Source of the DNA: Polytrichum commune
Taxonomy: Eukaryota > Streptophyta > Polytrichopsida > Polytrichales > Polytrichaceae
Length of the DNA: 64,000 nucleotides
Assembly (NCBI GenBank): GCA_950295325.1
Contig: OX485809.1
Coordinates: 24,118,001-24,182,000, forward strand
Reading direction: 5' to 3'
Positions 31,054-43,881 of the stretch are shown here, in pieces (the first letter of the stretch is position 1; the number at the start of each line of letters is the position of its first letter). The position numbers and the translations under genes were made by a program. The notes below the pieces were generated by a model. That model ran no database searches, was not told the origin of the DNA, and was given only the letters and a program-made list of their open reading frames with translations.

Positions 31054-31322
31054 TGTAGAAGGTAGAGCATTAGATTGCTTGTAGTCAATACAAATTATAA
31101 AGGAAGAAGCATGAGAAAAAATAAGGTTAGAATAAGGCTACCATGCTAGCCCAAAGAGGGATACGAGTCATCTCATATTATTTGTGTGAACCAATGAAGA
31201 GAAGAAAACCAATAAAGGGCAAAGCAAGGAGAGCATGAGACCATCTCACTCCAAGCATTGTTCATATGCCTTTGTATAGGTGTCTATGCTTGTGCAATTT
31301 TATCTCCTATTGATTCCAATAG
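31054..31322 (+). repeat. 3' LTR of the copia element (possibly truncated)
   Basis: This begins TGTAGAAGG right after the purine tract and aligns to 9285-9552. Similarity stops at 'ccaatag'. No copy of the 5-bp sequence GTATT that precedes the 5' LTR follows it, so either the end is truncated or the duplication has decayed. Confidence 0.75.
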
Positions 31323-32513
31323 CATTCGCCAATGATTACAAAGACAATCATTACACTTAAGAAGATCATGGATACTAAAGACTATTGTTACACATTACAA
31401 TTAGGGAAGGACACTAACAGACAACACACAGAAGACAAACAAAATGAACTACTAAAATTGAGGGCTCGAGAGGAACCCTTGGAAGAAAGAGGAGTGAAGA
31501 ATATGTCAATTATGTTTTTAGAGTGAAATAGCAACATTTTTGTCTAGTTCATGAATTGTAATGTGACAAATGCATGTAAAAGAGACCAATTAAGCCTTCC
31601 TTGAGAGATTGTACCATGAATTTTAGTTGTCTTAAGCCATAGCAAAAACCTAACCACACACAACTAACCACATGCCAGTCAAATATGGGTGTTCATTTTA
31701 AATCAATAATCAAATTAGGCCCGTTTACCTTCTTGTGCAAATTTTTATATTGGTGATTTTTTTAAGAATGCTATAAATGAGATGTGCCTAATTCTAGCAC
31801 CCCCTTGAATTCAAATCGGTAATAATTAGCTAATAAGATAATGTTATTTTTTCTTTTCTTTCATGGCAACGCTTGTAGCTAACAAAATAAACCAAGATGA
31901 TGCGTCTTACAATAAGATTGGACAATGTGCTTAAATATAGACACCATTTTAGGCTCAATAGTCGTCACAACTAGAAGGGACTTGTGTTATCCTTTGAAAG
32001 TATAGAGAATCTTCATATTAACCTCTTGTGATCATTGTATTTCAAACTCCAATTCTAAACTAAAAATGACAATCTTTATGATTCACATTGCTAGCTAGAC
32101 AAGACAATTCATAATATTATCCCACAACCACAATTGTCTATGGACTTGAAATTGCTCACAATAGGGCCACACATCTTATGCCACATCTTGTAATTTGTGG
32201 GCACTTTCAACTCTCTTTCAACCCCACAAACAACCTTTGGCCATTAGATTGAATTCAGAAAGTTCTTGTGAGGTTAACAATTGCGAATCGCAAAGATTAT
32301 TATTTCAACTTTCAACAACTAAAGATGATTTGATGCGAAAGTTACAAGAGGTCAAAGTGAAGATGCTCATTGTCCATAAGTGAGACCACAGATGTTGTTC
32401 CATTTGGGTTTTCAGGTACACCTAGAATGGTTAAAACTTTTTGAGTACATATTCCGTCCTCATCGTACCTTTGCATGTCTTTTTGGTGTTTGTCCTATAT
32501 TACAAGCCTTGCC
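31323..32513. other. Gene-free interval before the gap
   Basis: AT-rich sequence with no supported gene and only short frames of fewer than 65 codons. Confidence 0.4.
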
Positions 32514-32713
32514 NNNNNNNNNNNNNNNNNNNNNNNNNNNNNNNNNNNNNNNNNNNNNNNNNNNNNNNNNNNNNNNNNNNNNNNNNNNNNNNNNNNNNNN
32601 NNNNNNNNNNNNNNNNNNNNNNNNNNNNNNNNNNNNNNNNNNNNNNNNNNNNNNNNNNNNNNNNNNNNNNNNNNNNNNNNNNNNNNNNNNNNNNNNNNNN
32701 NNNNNNNNNNNNN
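32514..32713. other. Assembly gap (200 N)
   Basis: Exactly 200 N, so probably a fixed-size scaffold gap of unknown true length. Sequence on the right is clearly more GC-rich than on the left. Confidence 0.99.
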
Positions 32714-33948
32714 GCAAGAGCAGATGGGTAGAACGAACGGGGATGACAAGAATGGCGGAGTTCAAGCAGGGTGGAGCCTACCTGTGTAGAGCCCGCCGCC
32801 GAAAATACACAACCAGACTGCCCGATTAATTTTGGCCGTTGATGGCTCCCTGCCCGAGGCAATGTGCTGCCCGAGGCAATCTTGACCGTCCATCAGGGGG
32901 CGACGATGTGGATGGGAAAAGTTATTCACACGTGTTGAGGATGACGTGTCTCCCACCACGTCATCGGTGGGGGCTGGAGTTAACCCCATGATTGCCATGG
33001 CCATGCTGCCAGGCCGCTGTGCGTACGTGGGGATTTGATCCAGCCCCCGGGTGATGATGGTTGAAGATCTTCGACACGATTCCCCTTCGCTCGAGGCTGG
33101 CAGTTGGCCCACCCTCATCAGGCACACTTTGTTGCAGACTCTTCCCATTTCGACTTTCCCCCGGAACGGATCTCTTTCGCTTCAATTTCCCGCTGCTTGG
33201 CAATTGAATTTCCCTCGAGGTCCCTCTGAGTCGGTTTGGTTCTGCCTCGACTTGCATACATCCTGTCAATCACCTGCATTCGTTAGGAGTCTCTGTTAGG
33301 TGCATCGTCTCCTCGTCTCCGCGAATCTTTCTTTTCTCTCAGACTCACTACATCGTCTCCTCCTCGCCTTTCTCACATGAGCAGACTCTATCCTCAACAT
33401 CAGCGTGCATTGCCTCTCGGTCTTTGTGTGCCTCCGCCTTGCTACCCTACACTGTACAAGGAGTGGAGTGTTGCAGTGATCCATGGTCACTTTCGCACTT
33501 GCCTCCCGTTGGCCAATCCAATCACCTATCTGTGCGCAGCCTGTGGTTTCCATCTCATGCTGGCATAGGTGTGCAACATGTGCAGTTTTCATACACGCAA
33601 GTTTCCCTTCGTTCTTTGTCGCTCTGACCTGCCTATAGCATGCCGGATGCGGACCCTAAAGCATCGCCATGTTTTTTGCGCCAGGGGTCTTAGTCAAGCA
33701 ACCTTCTTTTGGTGTTGAACCCTTCGCACGCCCCGTCGCCTTTGTCTGGGGGCTCGACTATCACTTGTGCGTCAGAGTGCACCAGTTTGTCTGCCTGTGC
33801 CACACAACCCCACACTGTGCACCCTGATGTGTTTGACCTGTGTTGGGTCGGTGTGCAAACCCAACATGTTGATGCTGCCAAGATCCCCCGCCAATGTTGT
33901 TGTTTTGAGCTACCTTTAACACGCAGGATGTGGCTGTGCCATTTTCCG
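32714..33948 (+). other. GC-richer stretch, possible leader of downstream gene
   Basis: No long frame with a recognisable product. Its composition (GC-rich, with CT tracts at 33300-33370) is unlike the AT-rich sequence left of the gap. It could hold the promoter and 5' UTR of the gene at 34.8-39.8 kb, but no start site can be assigned. Confidence 0.3.
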
Positions 33949-34570
33949 TCATCAGTTTTTTCAATTTTGGTCTGCTTTCAGTTTGTTGGTGATTGTTTAG
34001 GCAACATTTGATACATATGTCCATGTTAAAACTAAACCCTGCTCAAGTTGCCTCCTGTGAGTACGGTCTTGTTGTATCCGGTATGTGGCTATTTTGTGAA
34101 GACTCTTAGTCAGATCTGTTTTGAGTGGTGTATTGGCCCAGCATGTTTGCCTATTTCCCCTAGAATCAAATGTGTGGACTATGGTGATGGGCTATTACAC
34201 CACGGAGAGATCATCTGTTACAGTTTTCCTGTCATCGTTCACTTCAAAATGACCATATCGTCATATTTTTCAGTCTTGGTCTGCGGCAAGTTTGTTGGTG
34301 AGTGTTTAGGCAGCATTTGATACATATGTCCATATTAATCTTCCTTGCTCAAGTTGCCTCCTGTGAGTATTCTCTTGTTGTTTCCGGTATGTGGGCATTG
34401 TTTGATCACTCCCAGACAGATATGTTTTGAGTGGTGTATGGCAAAGTGTGTTACGACTATTTCCTCTATCCTCAAATGTATGTCATATGGGGATTGGCTA
34501 TTACATCACGCAGAGTTCCCTCTGTAACAGTTTTCCTGTCATCGTGCATTTTGAAATGACCATATCAATG
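33949..34570 (+). repeat. Tandem duplication, about 310 bp x2
   Basis: 33949-34257 and 34258-34570 share 'tttgttggtgattgtttagg', 'catttgatacatatgtccat', 'ctcaagttgcctcctgtgag', 'ttttgagtggtgtat' and 'cagttttcctgtcatcgt' in the same order and spacing. Confidence 0.8.
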
Positions 34571-34828
34571 GTCCCCTCCTGGATGAGGGAACCACTGCGC
34601 AATTGTGCCGTCGACTCGCTGTAGTGTCGAAGTGGTCGTATTCGGGTGAGATGGCAATGGAAAAGTAGTCCGGTGCTAACTATTTTTTGGCATGCTTGTG
34701 ACCACAATTATTTCTTAATCCGGGGTGACATTGTTTAGATGCGTGGTTGAGAGATAAACTTATGTGCTGGTATTCTCTATTAAAGACACTATGCTTAGAA
34801 CAGTATTTTGCCTTTGGCACCACTGCAG

Positions 34829-36027
34829 CGTCTTGAACGTGCACACAGGAATGTTGAAAACAAACCAGAAGAGGCTGTAAGTAATCCGATTTATGTAGCG
34901 ATACTTTGCTCACCAATAGTTAGCAATGTCGATGTGGATCCCGTATGGCCATGTCCTGTGACATGTAGTTGTATGCTCCTTGGAACTACACACTCCCTGG
35001 GATTTGTCTTCCTTCCAATTCGTGGTCATTGCTTATGCCGTGTTCAAGTTGGACAACGGCAATAGTGTATTGTGTTTGATGCCGGTTTAAGGGTACACGC
35101 TGTGTCGTATATTTCTCCATGCTTGAGTATTCCGTGTTGCTGGATGTTAGATTCTTCTCTTTTGATTCTCTATGTGACACCCTTTTTAGGACTCTTCACA
35201 AAATTTCTCAACTTTTTCTAGCTTGCAGGCGGTGTACTTTTGCAGATCAGAGATCACTCTCCCATTGGTTCATGATTATGGAGTAGCAGGCCTCTTACAT
35301 ACACATTTCACATCAGCTTATCCAAGATCAGCAGGTTCTTTTCACTTTTCCATCATAAACCCATTTCCAGCCTCCATTCAACCTTGATCCGTATATTGAT
35401 GGTCTGTAGTGTGTAGTGGTCTCAAATCAACCTCCATTTTTTATTAGGTTTCTCTATGGCAGAATTCAGTGATCGAGGCCATGCCAGTTGCAATGCAAGA
35501 TATGGCCAGGTATTGATGAAGTTGGTTGCAATGCCTCCGTGATAGTGCACAGATTCCACTCTGTAACTTTGGGCAGACACAATCTACGACCACAATTACG
35601 TGATCGCCCAACACTCAGAAGTCCTTCGCATAGTAGGGCCCCGATATTTTTCCCAGTTCTATATTGGACAATTATATGAATACTATGGCCGACCAATACA
35701 GTCAGGGGACCCTCACGGAATATGACGTCGTGAGGAGCACCCAGTTTGTGGACGACTTGTCCCGACCGGTATGTGTTTCTCGCACTCTGCATCCTCAGTT
35801 GGCCAACACTAATGCATGGCCTTGTGGCAACATGGAAAACGTGCCTGTAAGTAATTCTGATTTATGCACATTCACATTGAATTGCACTCTTTTGCAACGT
35901 CGTTGAAGTAGTTAGCTGTCATTTCCACCACAAATAGGTCTTGCATTGACACTCATGTGTTCCCCCTTTGTATATACAGGTATTTAGAGGTGCATCAGCG
36001 CAACCACAGAGGATCGACCAATCACAG
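34829..36027 (+). other. Candidate microexons of the downstream gene
   Basis: Four short stretches have splice-like borders and are open at phase 0: 34829-34876 (48 nt, before GTAAGT; begins RLERAHR), 35456-35509 (54 nt from ATG; MAEFSDRGH), 35799-35846 (48 nt, before GTAAGT; LANTNAWPCG) and 35980-36027 (48 nt; VFRGASAQPQ). The donor sides of the first and third are similar for more than 20 bp, suggesting exon duplication. Which of them are in the mature transcript is unknown. Confidence 0.35.
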
Positions 36028-36252
36028 GTCCGACCCCTCCCCTCCTCACCAGTGCAGTCGCCCTGAGATCATACCGATGTCTCTTTATTGTCCTTCTCCC
36101 GTGCATTATGAATTGGATGTAATGCAGTTCTCTCCTGGCATTGCCAATGTAACATATTGGATGCCCTGCATATAGTTGTCTAGGTTCCGTGCTCATGGTT
36201 GGTATGCCCCAGACGAAGATAAACTTGCCTACTCACAAATCATTGTATGCAG

Positions 36253-39200
36253 ATATTCAGCATGCCTTATTCAGCGCCCTATCACCAACAACAGAACACA
36301 ATTCCGTGGCAATCTGTCCAGCCGGTTTATGGAAGTATGGGTGGTCTACCCCAATCCATGTACAATCCGTATATTGGTACACCAGTTACTCCATCCAATG
36401 CATACAACAATCACGTGTCATATCCTGCACAGCCACGAGACACGCAGTTCGATGGGACTACCTCTGGCCGCGCATTGTTGCCGCAGCAGAATCGGCCACA
36501 AGGTGCACCATTTGGCTCCCCACCCAGTCATGCGGCAGCCGCAGAATACTACACATCAGGACAGGTGCAAAATCCACCACATGAAAGTACGCAACCTCGC
36601 ACACGGACACAGTGTATGCCTGTGGAAGCTGCGGAGGGCCAGACAGTTGCTGGACTCCTAACTGGAATGGGACAAGGCAGTTGTGGGCAACAAAGAGAAA
36701 CCCATACAACCAGAGATACGAGTGGGGGTCGTGTGGAGTCTAGCAAGGTTTTGGGAGCAGAGAGTGCACGGCCAGCGCCATCAACATTGGGGCGGCAATC
36801 TGTTCACACAGTTGCCAGTGCCCATACATCATCGGAAGGAGGTACCTTGCGCGACCGGCGTCACTCCCTGAAGGAGCCATCTTTGGTGATAAATACAAAC
36901 AATAGCCCCACATTGTTAAGTCCAACATCCAGTAAGTCATCCCCACCCTCCACGTTGTCACAGAGAAAGCAACTTAGAGTAGAAGAGAAGTCATATCTAA
37001 AAGAAGTGAAAAGATCCATTGCAGAAGGTAGAGTGCCACAAGTCCGGCTCGAACAAAACCACAATGGTGCCATAGTCAAATACAAAGCGCAATTCTTGAA
37101 CGCACTCAAACTAGCTGCACTTGCAATTGTTCCATGCGCCGATATAGACATAAAGAATCCATGCACCATGCAAGAAATCATGAGAGAAGTGAAGCGACAG
37201 TTCATAATAGAGAAGCCACTCCCGGACGGCATGGTAGAGGGGTATCTCCAACGTCTATACAAGAGAAATAGATCATTGTATCATCGTCAATGGCTCCTAC
37301 ACGGTGATAGTAGCAGGCCTGATGATTGTTCATCAGCGGCATGGTTGCAATTGGTAGATTACTGGAAGTCATCGGAAGGGAGCAGAGAATGCGAGAGAAA
37401 CAAGGCAAATGCATCAACAAAGAAAGGCACGGGAGTACGTTATCATATCCTCTCCTTGTACTATGAAAATTTGTAATGAGGATTCAGCTGTTCCTAGTTC
37501 AGGAATTGTGAGGTCCACCGTTCTTTGGTGGCTGCAAGGATTTGTCTCCCCTCACACCTCCTTGGGGTGTGCAATTCTTGACACCTGTCCTAACTCATCA
37601 CTTTGTTTGGGTGTATGTAGGCAAAACGCCATAGTACCTCCAGAGATAGGAGATCCACAACCGAAAGTGAAGGTGGCGCTCGTTGCAGCTCCTATGCGCA
37701 GGAGAAAGCACATCCGGTAATATCATGAACCCCTAAATGGCCACTTTATTGTGTTTGCATGAATTTTCCAACACAGGAGTCCCACTGATTGACGGCAGGA
37801 GTTCAGGAAGTATAACACTTGTATTTTCCCCCTAAACCAGACTGCACACGTAGAATCTCTAACCCATGGGTGTGCTGCCCATGTTATGAACCTGCAGAAA
37901 GAAAATCCCTTACGGGGTACGGGACTGCCGCGTCTATCGCACACATCGTCGTCATCGAAAATTTCTTCTTCGGACGGTCTTGTGGAGCGACCGCCCATGC
38001 TCGACATTAGCAACAAACTCCATGCATTGGTAGATGAGTTTGTATCTAATTTGTCGTCAGAATGTGACTCTCTAGCTAACATTGTCTGTGTTGAAGCCCA
38101 TAAGTATGTCGCACACGACAGTGCATTAACTCAGACACAGACTCAGAGGCCGAGCAATCGCACGACGTCAGAGGTGTTGAAGGGGTTGACCAGGCCCTCC
38201 ACCACTCCCTTAACCACATTGCAGAATAGAGAAGGCAAGTCACATGTGCAACCGGGCAAACCAAACTTCCAGGCAGGCAACAAAGGAAATAGAGAGGAGG
38301 ACAGTGACTTGCGATACATGAAGAACACGAAGGCGAAAAGTGCAGCTCCGCAGGAGTTGGACGACACAGTTCCCTTTAGAGTTCTGGAAGTGGATATTGA
38401 GGTCCAGACGGCGAAGGATGTCCCACATCGTGGCGGCCGCACAAATCACACGGCGGCGAGAGGGAGACCCAACCAACCTGTTGAGCTATTGTCATCCGAC
38501 TCAACTTCGGATGAAAGCCCTCGTGCACGCGCCAAACAATCTGTGAGAAAGCCAGTCACCCAATTTGCCACAAAGGGAAGAGACTCAACCTCTCAAAGGA
38601 GCTCAAGAAGGAAGGAGACTAGGAGCCCCTCCTGGTCTCCAGAGAGTTCACATTTGATGAACTATTCATATGAGGAGGATACGGCAGGACTTGGTGGGAC
38701 AAGTCCTCATGGTGAAACGACGTTCCCAAAGTTGAGGTGGCCTGCGGACTTAGGCGATGGCTACCTTGATGGAGGTTCTGGTCAGAAAAGTGACGACAAT
38801 GATGTACATAGCAAAACAATGAACGGGCCCAAACATGAAAGGTTAAAATCCGATGTGGACATCAGCCTGGAAGAGGGTGATGAATCTAATGGAGAAGATA
38901 CTGGACGCGATGCAATCCAAACAGAATCAGATGGCGAAGAGCTGCCTGTGCTACCCAAGGTTCCAGTGAAGCGGAAGGTGGCGAATCCACCCAAAGTCTC
39001 CGAGAGAAGGACCCAAAGAGGCAATGCAAAAAGTACAAGTCCCTCGACAAAGAGACAGAGAACTCCGCAGATGGATGCATCTGTCATCACTCAACTTTCA
39101 TTTGCCAGGCGGCCTCCCAATAGTGTGAGTGTTCCACCTTCTGGTTGTGACTGTAATGCATAATAGAATTGTCGTCTTCAAAGTTGGCTGAAGTTGACCC

Positions 39201-39767
39201 TGTAATTAAACGAATGGCAGTGACTTGATATAATTGTGGGTATCGATATTTGTGTCGCAGAGTCCAATCAGAGTCAGAGTAAAGGTTTGGGTTTTGCATC
39301 CAAAGTTCGACGGGAAGGTTGTGGCGGAGGCCTACGCCGGAATCAACCACAAGTCTAGGTGCCTAAACGACGAGCAGGATTTATGCAAGAAAGGAGAACA
39401 AATGATTAGTGTAATAAGAGTGTTCTACAAAGACACTCCGGTGATGTTCAAGAAGGAAGGGCGCTACCCAAAGCACATCGCCTTCCTGGACCAAGCAGAG
39501 GGACTGCCCAACAGTCCCATATTGTGGGGCGTATGCTACATAATGCAGATTCCGACTATGGAAGAAATAACTCGGTTGATGGGTAAGCTCACCTCAGCTG
39601 TTTGTGGCAGGGCATCCTCCAATGCGGTTGGAGAGGGGCCGAAAGGGAAGAGAACGAACTCACCATCCACCACGACAGAATCTTTGGAAGCTGCCAAGCC
39701 GCGGGATTCTTCGCAATTGAGGAAGAAGACCGAGCAGAACAGACCCCCCAACAAGAAGGGTACCTAA
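36253..39767 (+). CDS. En/Spm-accessory-like plant protein, four main exons
   Basis: Exons 36253-37434, 37621-37716, 37898-39124 and 39261-39767 all join at phase 0 (GT-AG), giving about 1,003 residues plus any microexon product. The first exon opens after GTATGCAG. Seen: a Gln/Tyr/Pro-rich N-terminus; a helical KAQFLNALKLAALAI region; LVDYWKSSEGSRECERNKANAST near the end of exon 1, continued by SEGGARCSSYAQEKAH in exon 2; a long Ser/Lys/Asp-rich disordered exon 3; and a compact exon 4 (VWVLHPKFDGKVVAEAYAGIN ... LDQAEG). Known: the 'W..L.dYW.s...s..NkaNR...h..Gs.sfa' pattern is typical of plant transposase_24/Ptta-En/Spm-associated proteins. Exon 4 is loosely like the DNA-binding-type domain found with them. 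Inferred: a transposon-derived protein, active or domesticated. No inverted repeats were found. Confidence 0.6.
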
Positions 39768-42700
39768 ATGCCAAACAAAGTGAATGGTAAGAGGAAGGTC
39801 CCACCCAATGTCAATTGCAATGTTTGAGTCTTGTAAGTAGTGTTATTTGCAGTAACAGACCCTCACGCGAAGCACAAGGAGTTGACGGATTTGTCGCCGA
39901 CAAATTGTAGTGGAACTGATCCAATTCAGCCCTGTATTTGTTGACCCTCAACCCCAATATGCATAATAATTTCGGTTGTGCAGCTGTGCCCCCTATGTGT
40001 AGTAGGAGGTGGAGATTTATTAATTAAGGTGCAGGAAAGCTGTGCGGCCAAATTCAGCATATAAATGTCAACAACACGTGATATGTTTACAGGCGACGAG
40101 TTCCCCCCACCCCCTCCCCACCATTCATGGATTTTGTTTATTGATAATGTCACTTTTATTACATCACATATTTTATGTTGGATGATCCCTTGAATGAGTT
40201 CATGAGGACACTTGTTTGGATATGAAATGTTGTTACTTGCAAGGTTTAGCCTCACGCCAGCCATGCACGGTATTTGTGAGAACACCCAGAACTTTGAAGA
40301 ATAGTATGTAGTGCAGGTGCAGACTATTGTTTATCAACGCATTGTAATTGAGGTGTGCCGCACAGTAAGCTGCTCGGCATTCCTTGGACACACATGCAAG
40401 CTGATATGAATGTGTTGAAAGGACAGGTTGTATTTCACACCTACTCGCAGCGACATATTTAGAGGCATGACTCCGAATTTGTCCGGGAATTTTAACGTCC
40501 AGGTGGTTTCTTGCAGTACGGGGACGGTGTCGCAATCTGTTTATGAGTCGGTTACCTGGAATTCGTGCGGGATGCAGACATTGATGACTGCCCACAGCGA
40601 AATTGGACTGCCCTCTGGAGAAGAGCCCCAGCATATGGAGCACAGCAACCCGGTGGAACACATAATGGAAATTGTGGAATCTTGATTGACAAAGTTGGTG
40701 GGAGCGATTGGAATGAGCCTACATTTGGTCACCGTGGAAGGAGACCATCGGACGACGCTGTAACTAGGAGATATGTATTTTAGTATGGACATATGTAGGA
40801 ATTTCCGAGTTCCATGAACTGCATAATTAGATGATGTCAATGCCACAGTTTACATATGGACATGTTTTTGTAGGATGAAGCAAGAAGTTTGCCTTGGTCT
40901 TATGTGGAGTGATATGTGGCTCTGATACTCACAAATGACCACAAAATTGTAGACTTGATGGCAAGGAGGACATATATGATTTCAAAACATTCTGGCGTTG
41001 AATTGGCAATTTTGAATGATACCCAATTTATGTGGCGAGAGTTCCTTGCTCGTCCTCCATTATATGTGTTGGTTTTCGTGGAAAGCAACGTATATGCTGC
41101 ATTTTTTTCACTTTACAATGGTGTAGTTACTGGCATAATGCCCTGCATTCTAATGAGCTAAGAATTGTTGTTATCGGAGTGTTGCATACATCTTGTACGC
41201 TCCGAGTATGAAGCAATCCATGGGCATGCATGAAATGTCTGTGAACATTGGATTGATACAATATTATGTACAGCATTAAGTGCATTGATCCATTGCCGTA
41301 TGCATGGGTTTCTCGTTTTTAGTCTGCAACTTCATTTTGAGCAGGTTCCATGTGATGTGTCGGTGTCAGAATCACATTTCACACGACACATAGGCAGTAA
41401 AACCAACTTTGTACACATCCAAACTCAATTTGCTGAGGTTCCGTTGCCCTTCATTCTACTGAAAGACTAGCCACTCAAAGGTGTTCTTCTCACTATTGTT
41501 CTTTAACCATGTGCATCCGATGTGGAATAAATTCATGTTTGAATCTCTGCTTAGTCGTGACCTCAGACCTATGGCACCCTGAACCTGTGCGTTGATGGCT
41601 TATTCGTCGGGGCCTCCATTTTTGGAGGTGTCTCCTTAATGTTGCCCACCATTTAGCATCGTGAGTTGAGCTCCAGTGCAGTTCCCGCCTCCCACTCTCC
41701 CGTGGAGAATACTGGCTCCATCAAAGATGACAATAAGTGTCTCCAAGTCCAACCAGCTAATTGTTGGGAACTTTCGGTCCGTCTTTACTACTTTGAGCCA
41801 GTTTGCATATATTCAGCCAAAAAGTCAGCCATTTTTCACTAGGTTCTTGAACGTTCACTGGAAGTTTCTCAAACTCATCCGCCTTAAGGTCTTGTGAATG
41901 GCGGACAGTACAGTAAGATTGGTACACACTGCGTTGATTTGCACGCATGGTAGAGAAGATTGCATAGGACTGGGCCATTTTATGGTACATGACTGCACGA
42001 TTTACAGCTAAAACCATCAGTACACCAACCACAACACAAGCGAAAAAGTCAAGTCAGTAATTGCATTCCGGTTGCTTGTTCTCCTTCGATATTCACATCT
42101 TGTTCATAATTACAAGAGAGGAAATTAGTATTGGAGCGCGCAGCACTGCGAACACCGATGCATTCAATGAAGGAATGGCATGTACTCCAAACACGCGTGG
42201 AACATATACATGTACACTCGTATTTTCATTCGGCACTCAATGGAAATTGCAAGTGTAGCATGATTTCACGTTTGGCGCAACACCCCACAAAACAGTGGTC
42301 AAAAGAACCGCAATAGAAAAACGACTGTGGTTTTTTTTAACCATGTTTTCTACTAGTGGTTATACTTCTTGACTCCCACAATACAAAAATATAATTGGAA
42401 AGAAGTTGATCAAGATTCCACCTCATCCGAGAGAGAGAGAGAGAGAGCGAGAGCACTTAAGGTTAAGAAAAACACTAACCGCACAAAGCCCACAAACCAT
42501 GACCCCTAAAGATTTTTGCAACATGATTTGAGCCTCTCATGCATACGGCATTTTGGGATTGTACAACATTAAGATACATTGTGATGTAAATTTTAGGTAG
42601 ATAGTGATAGCTCTTGTGTGCCTTGCAAGGTTATATTCGATACCCACAAAAAATAACTTGGAAAGAGCTCGATGAAGATTTATTATCATCCAATATAAAG

Positions 42701-43372
42701 AGAGAATCATTACTAGCATAGGAGTCTTAAGCAATCGTCCCACGTTGATGAAAGAACAATGTAAGTCTATTATCTACATAAGACAAGTTTCTCGTGACGT
42801 AGGTGCCTTGTCAATTCCCTAGGACTCATATGCTTGTAGTGAATGCACAACTTATACCAAACTATTAAGAACGTTTATGGGAACCAAGAAGGGTGGCCAC
42901 GTAAGTAAGACCCGGAGACCTCACAAGAATATATTAAAACATTCCAATTCACTATTTTTTATTGCCAGGGTGGAGTGACAAACTAGGAGACCTAGCCCCA
43001 ACATAACAACCGTTTCCTCTGCCTGCATCAAAGGGTTAATTCTTAAATGCACGGATGAATTTGCATGGGAGAGATTCATTGATGAAGCTGATTGAAGTTG
43101 AGAGATATCACTACAAGCATATGAGTCATCAACAATTACCCCGCGTCACTGGAAACTTGTCATACATCACTAGAAAAGCCCACCACACCACATCGATAGA
43201 TTTTACATTGTTCTTGTTACTCCCACATAGAACTCACATGTTGGTGGTGCGAAGCTGTTCGTACCAATCCCCTATAAAGATCATCTAATACACAATCACC
43301 ATGGAACTGCTAAGAGCATTTACGGGGTTGAGAAAGAAAGAGTGACCACGTCGTAAGACCCACAAAACAACC
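39768..43372. other. Mostly gene-free, possible 3' exons near 40.4-40.8 kb
   Basis: Around 40440-40790 two frames look weakly protein-like (one containing GILIDKVGGSDWNEPTFG), with nearby AG/GT borders, but no consistent model could be built. The rest is AT-rich with a (GA)n tract at about 42430-42450 and no recognisable gene. Confidence 0.35.
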
Positions 43373-43375
43373 TTA

Positions 43376-43878
43376 CGACCACTTCACACACGAGCCACGA
43401 CCCGTGACCGTGACATTGTGAGAGCCCAAAAGAAAGCGTCCAAAGGCCGGCCCAGGACACCTCCAAAAACATGCAGTGCGGTCACGGACCCTCAAGTGTA
43501 GTGTGAAGCCATATGTGACTGGGCCTCAACCAAATGCTATTTCAATGAATTTATACTCTCACGGGTCCTCATGCATGATACCATAGAATAAACCAACGGT
43601 TGCGAGCGATCGGAGTGCCATGGTCTCCCAATGGTTTTGTGCTAGGCCTACCTCCAAGAGGTGGATCTTGAAAACAGTCCAAGTGACCATGAAACATGAT
43701 CCAATCAATGCCACATAGGAATCCATGCAGACATTTACATCCATCTCGCATTCCACATACTCCGTTGCTCCCTCAAGCGTAGTGTGAAGCGAACTTGCAC
43801 CGGCTCCGGCTGTCCCACCACTGAGAGTGCGTGAAGTGTAATGGTCACGGGCTCTCAGTCTCGTGTGTGAAGTGGCCC
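43376..43878 (-). mobile_element. MITE-like element, family 1 (TSD TTA)
   Basis: A 503-bp relative of 2466-2950 in reverse orientation. The ends CGACCACTTCACACACGAG and CTCGTGTGTGAAGTGGCCC are inverted repeats, and TTA flanks at 43373-43375 and 43879-43881. On the minus strand a 60-codon frame (43569-43751) shares WIMFHGHLD, FQ-PPLGGRPSTK and GDHGT with the frame at 2575-2757. Confidence 0.8.
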
Positions 43879-43881
43879 TTA

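Larger units (their letters stand above)
9285..31322 (+). mobile_element. Degenerate Ty1/copia element with nested insertions
   Basis: A direct repeat of about 265 bp begins TGTAGAAG at 9285 and again at 31054. The second copy directly follows a purine-rich 'aagtgagag' tract, as expected at a polypurine-tract/LTR junction. Between them, in order, are a repetitive leader, a UBN2-type gag fragment, a reverse transcriptase and an RNase H. Those pieces are separated by a 17.2-kb DNA element (10431-27657) and a 1.37-kb solo LTR (28672-30038). Removing both leaves an element of only about 3.4 kb, lacking protease, integrase and parts of gag and reverse transcriptase. It therefore had a large internal deletion and is dead. 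Confidence 0.8.
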
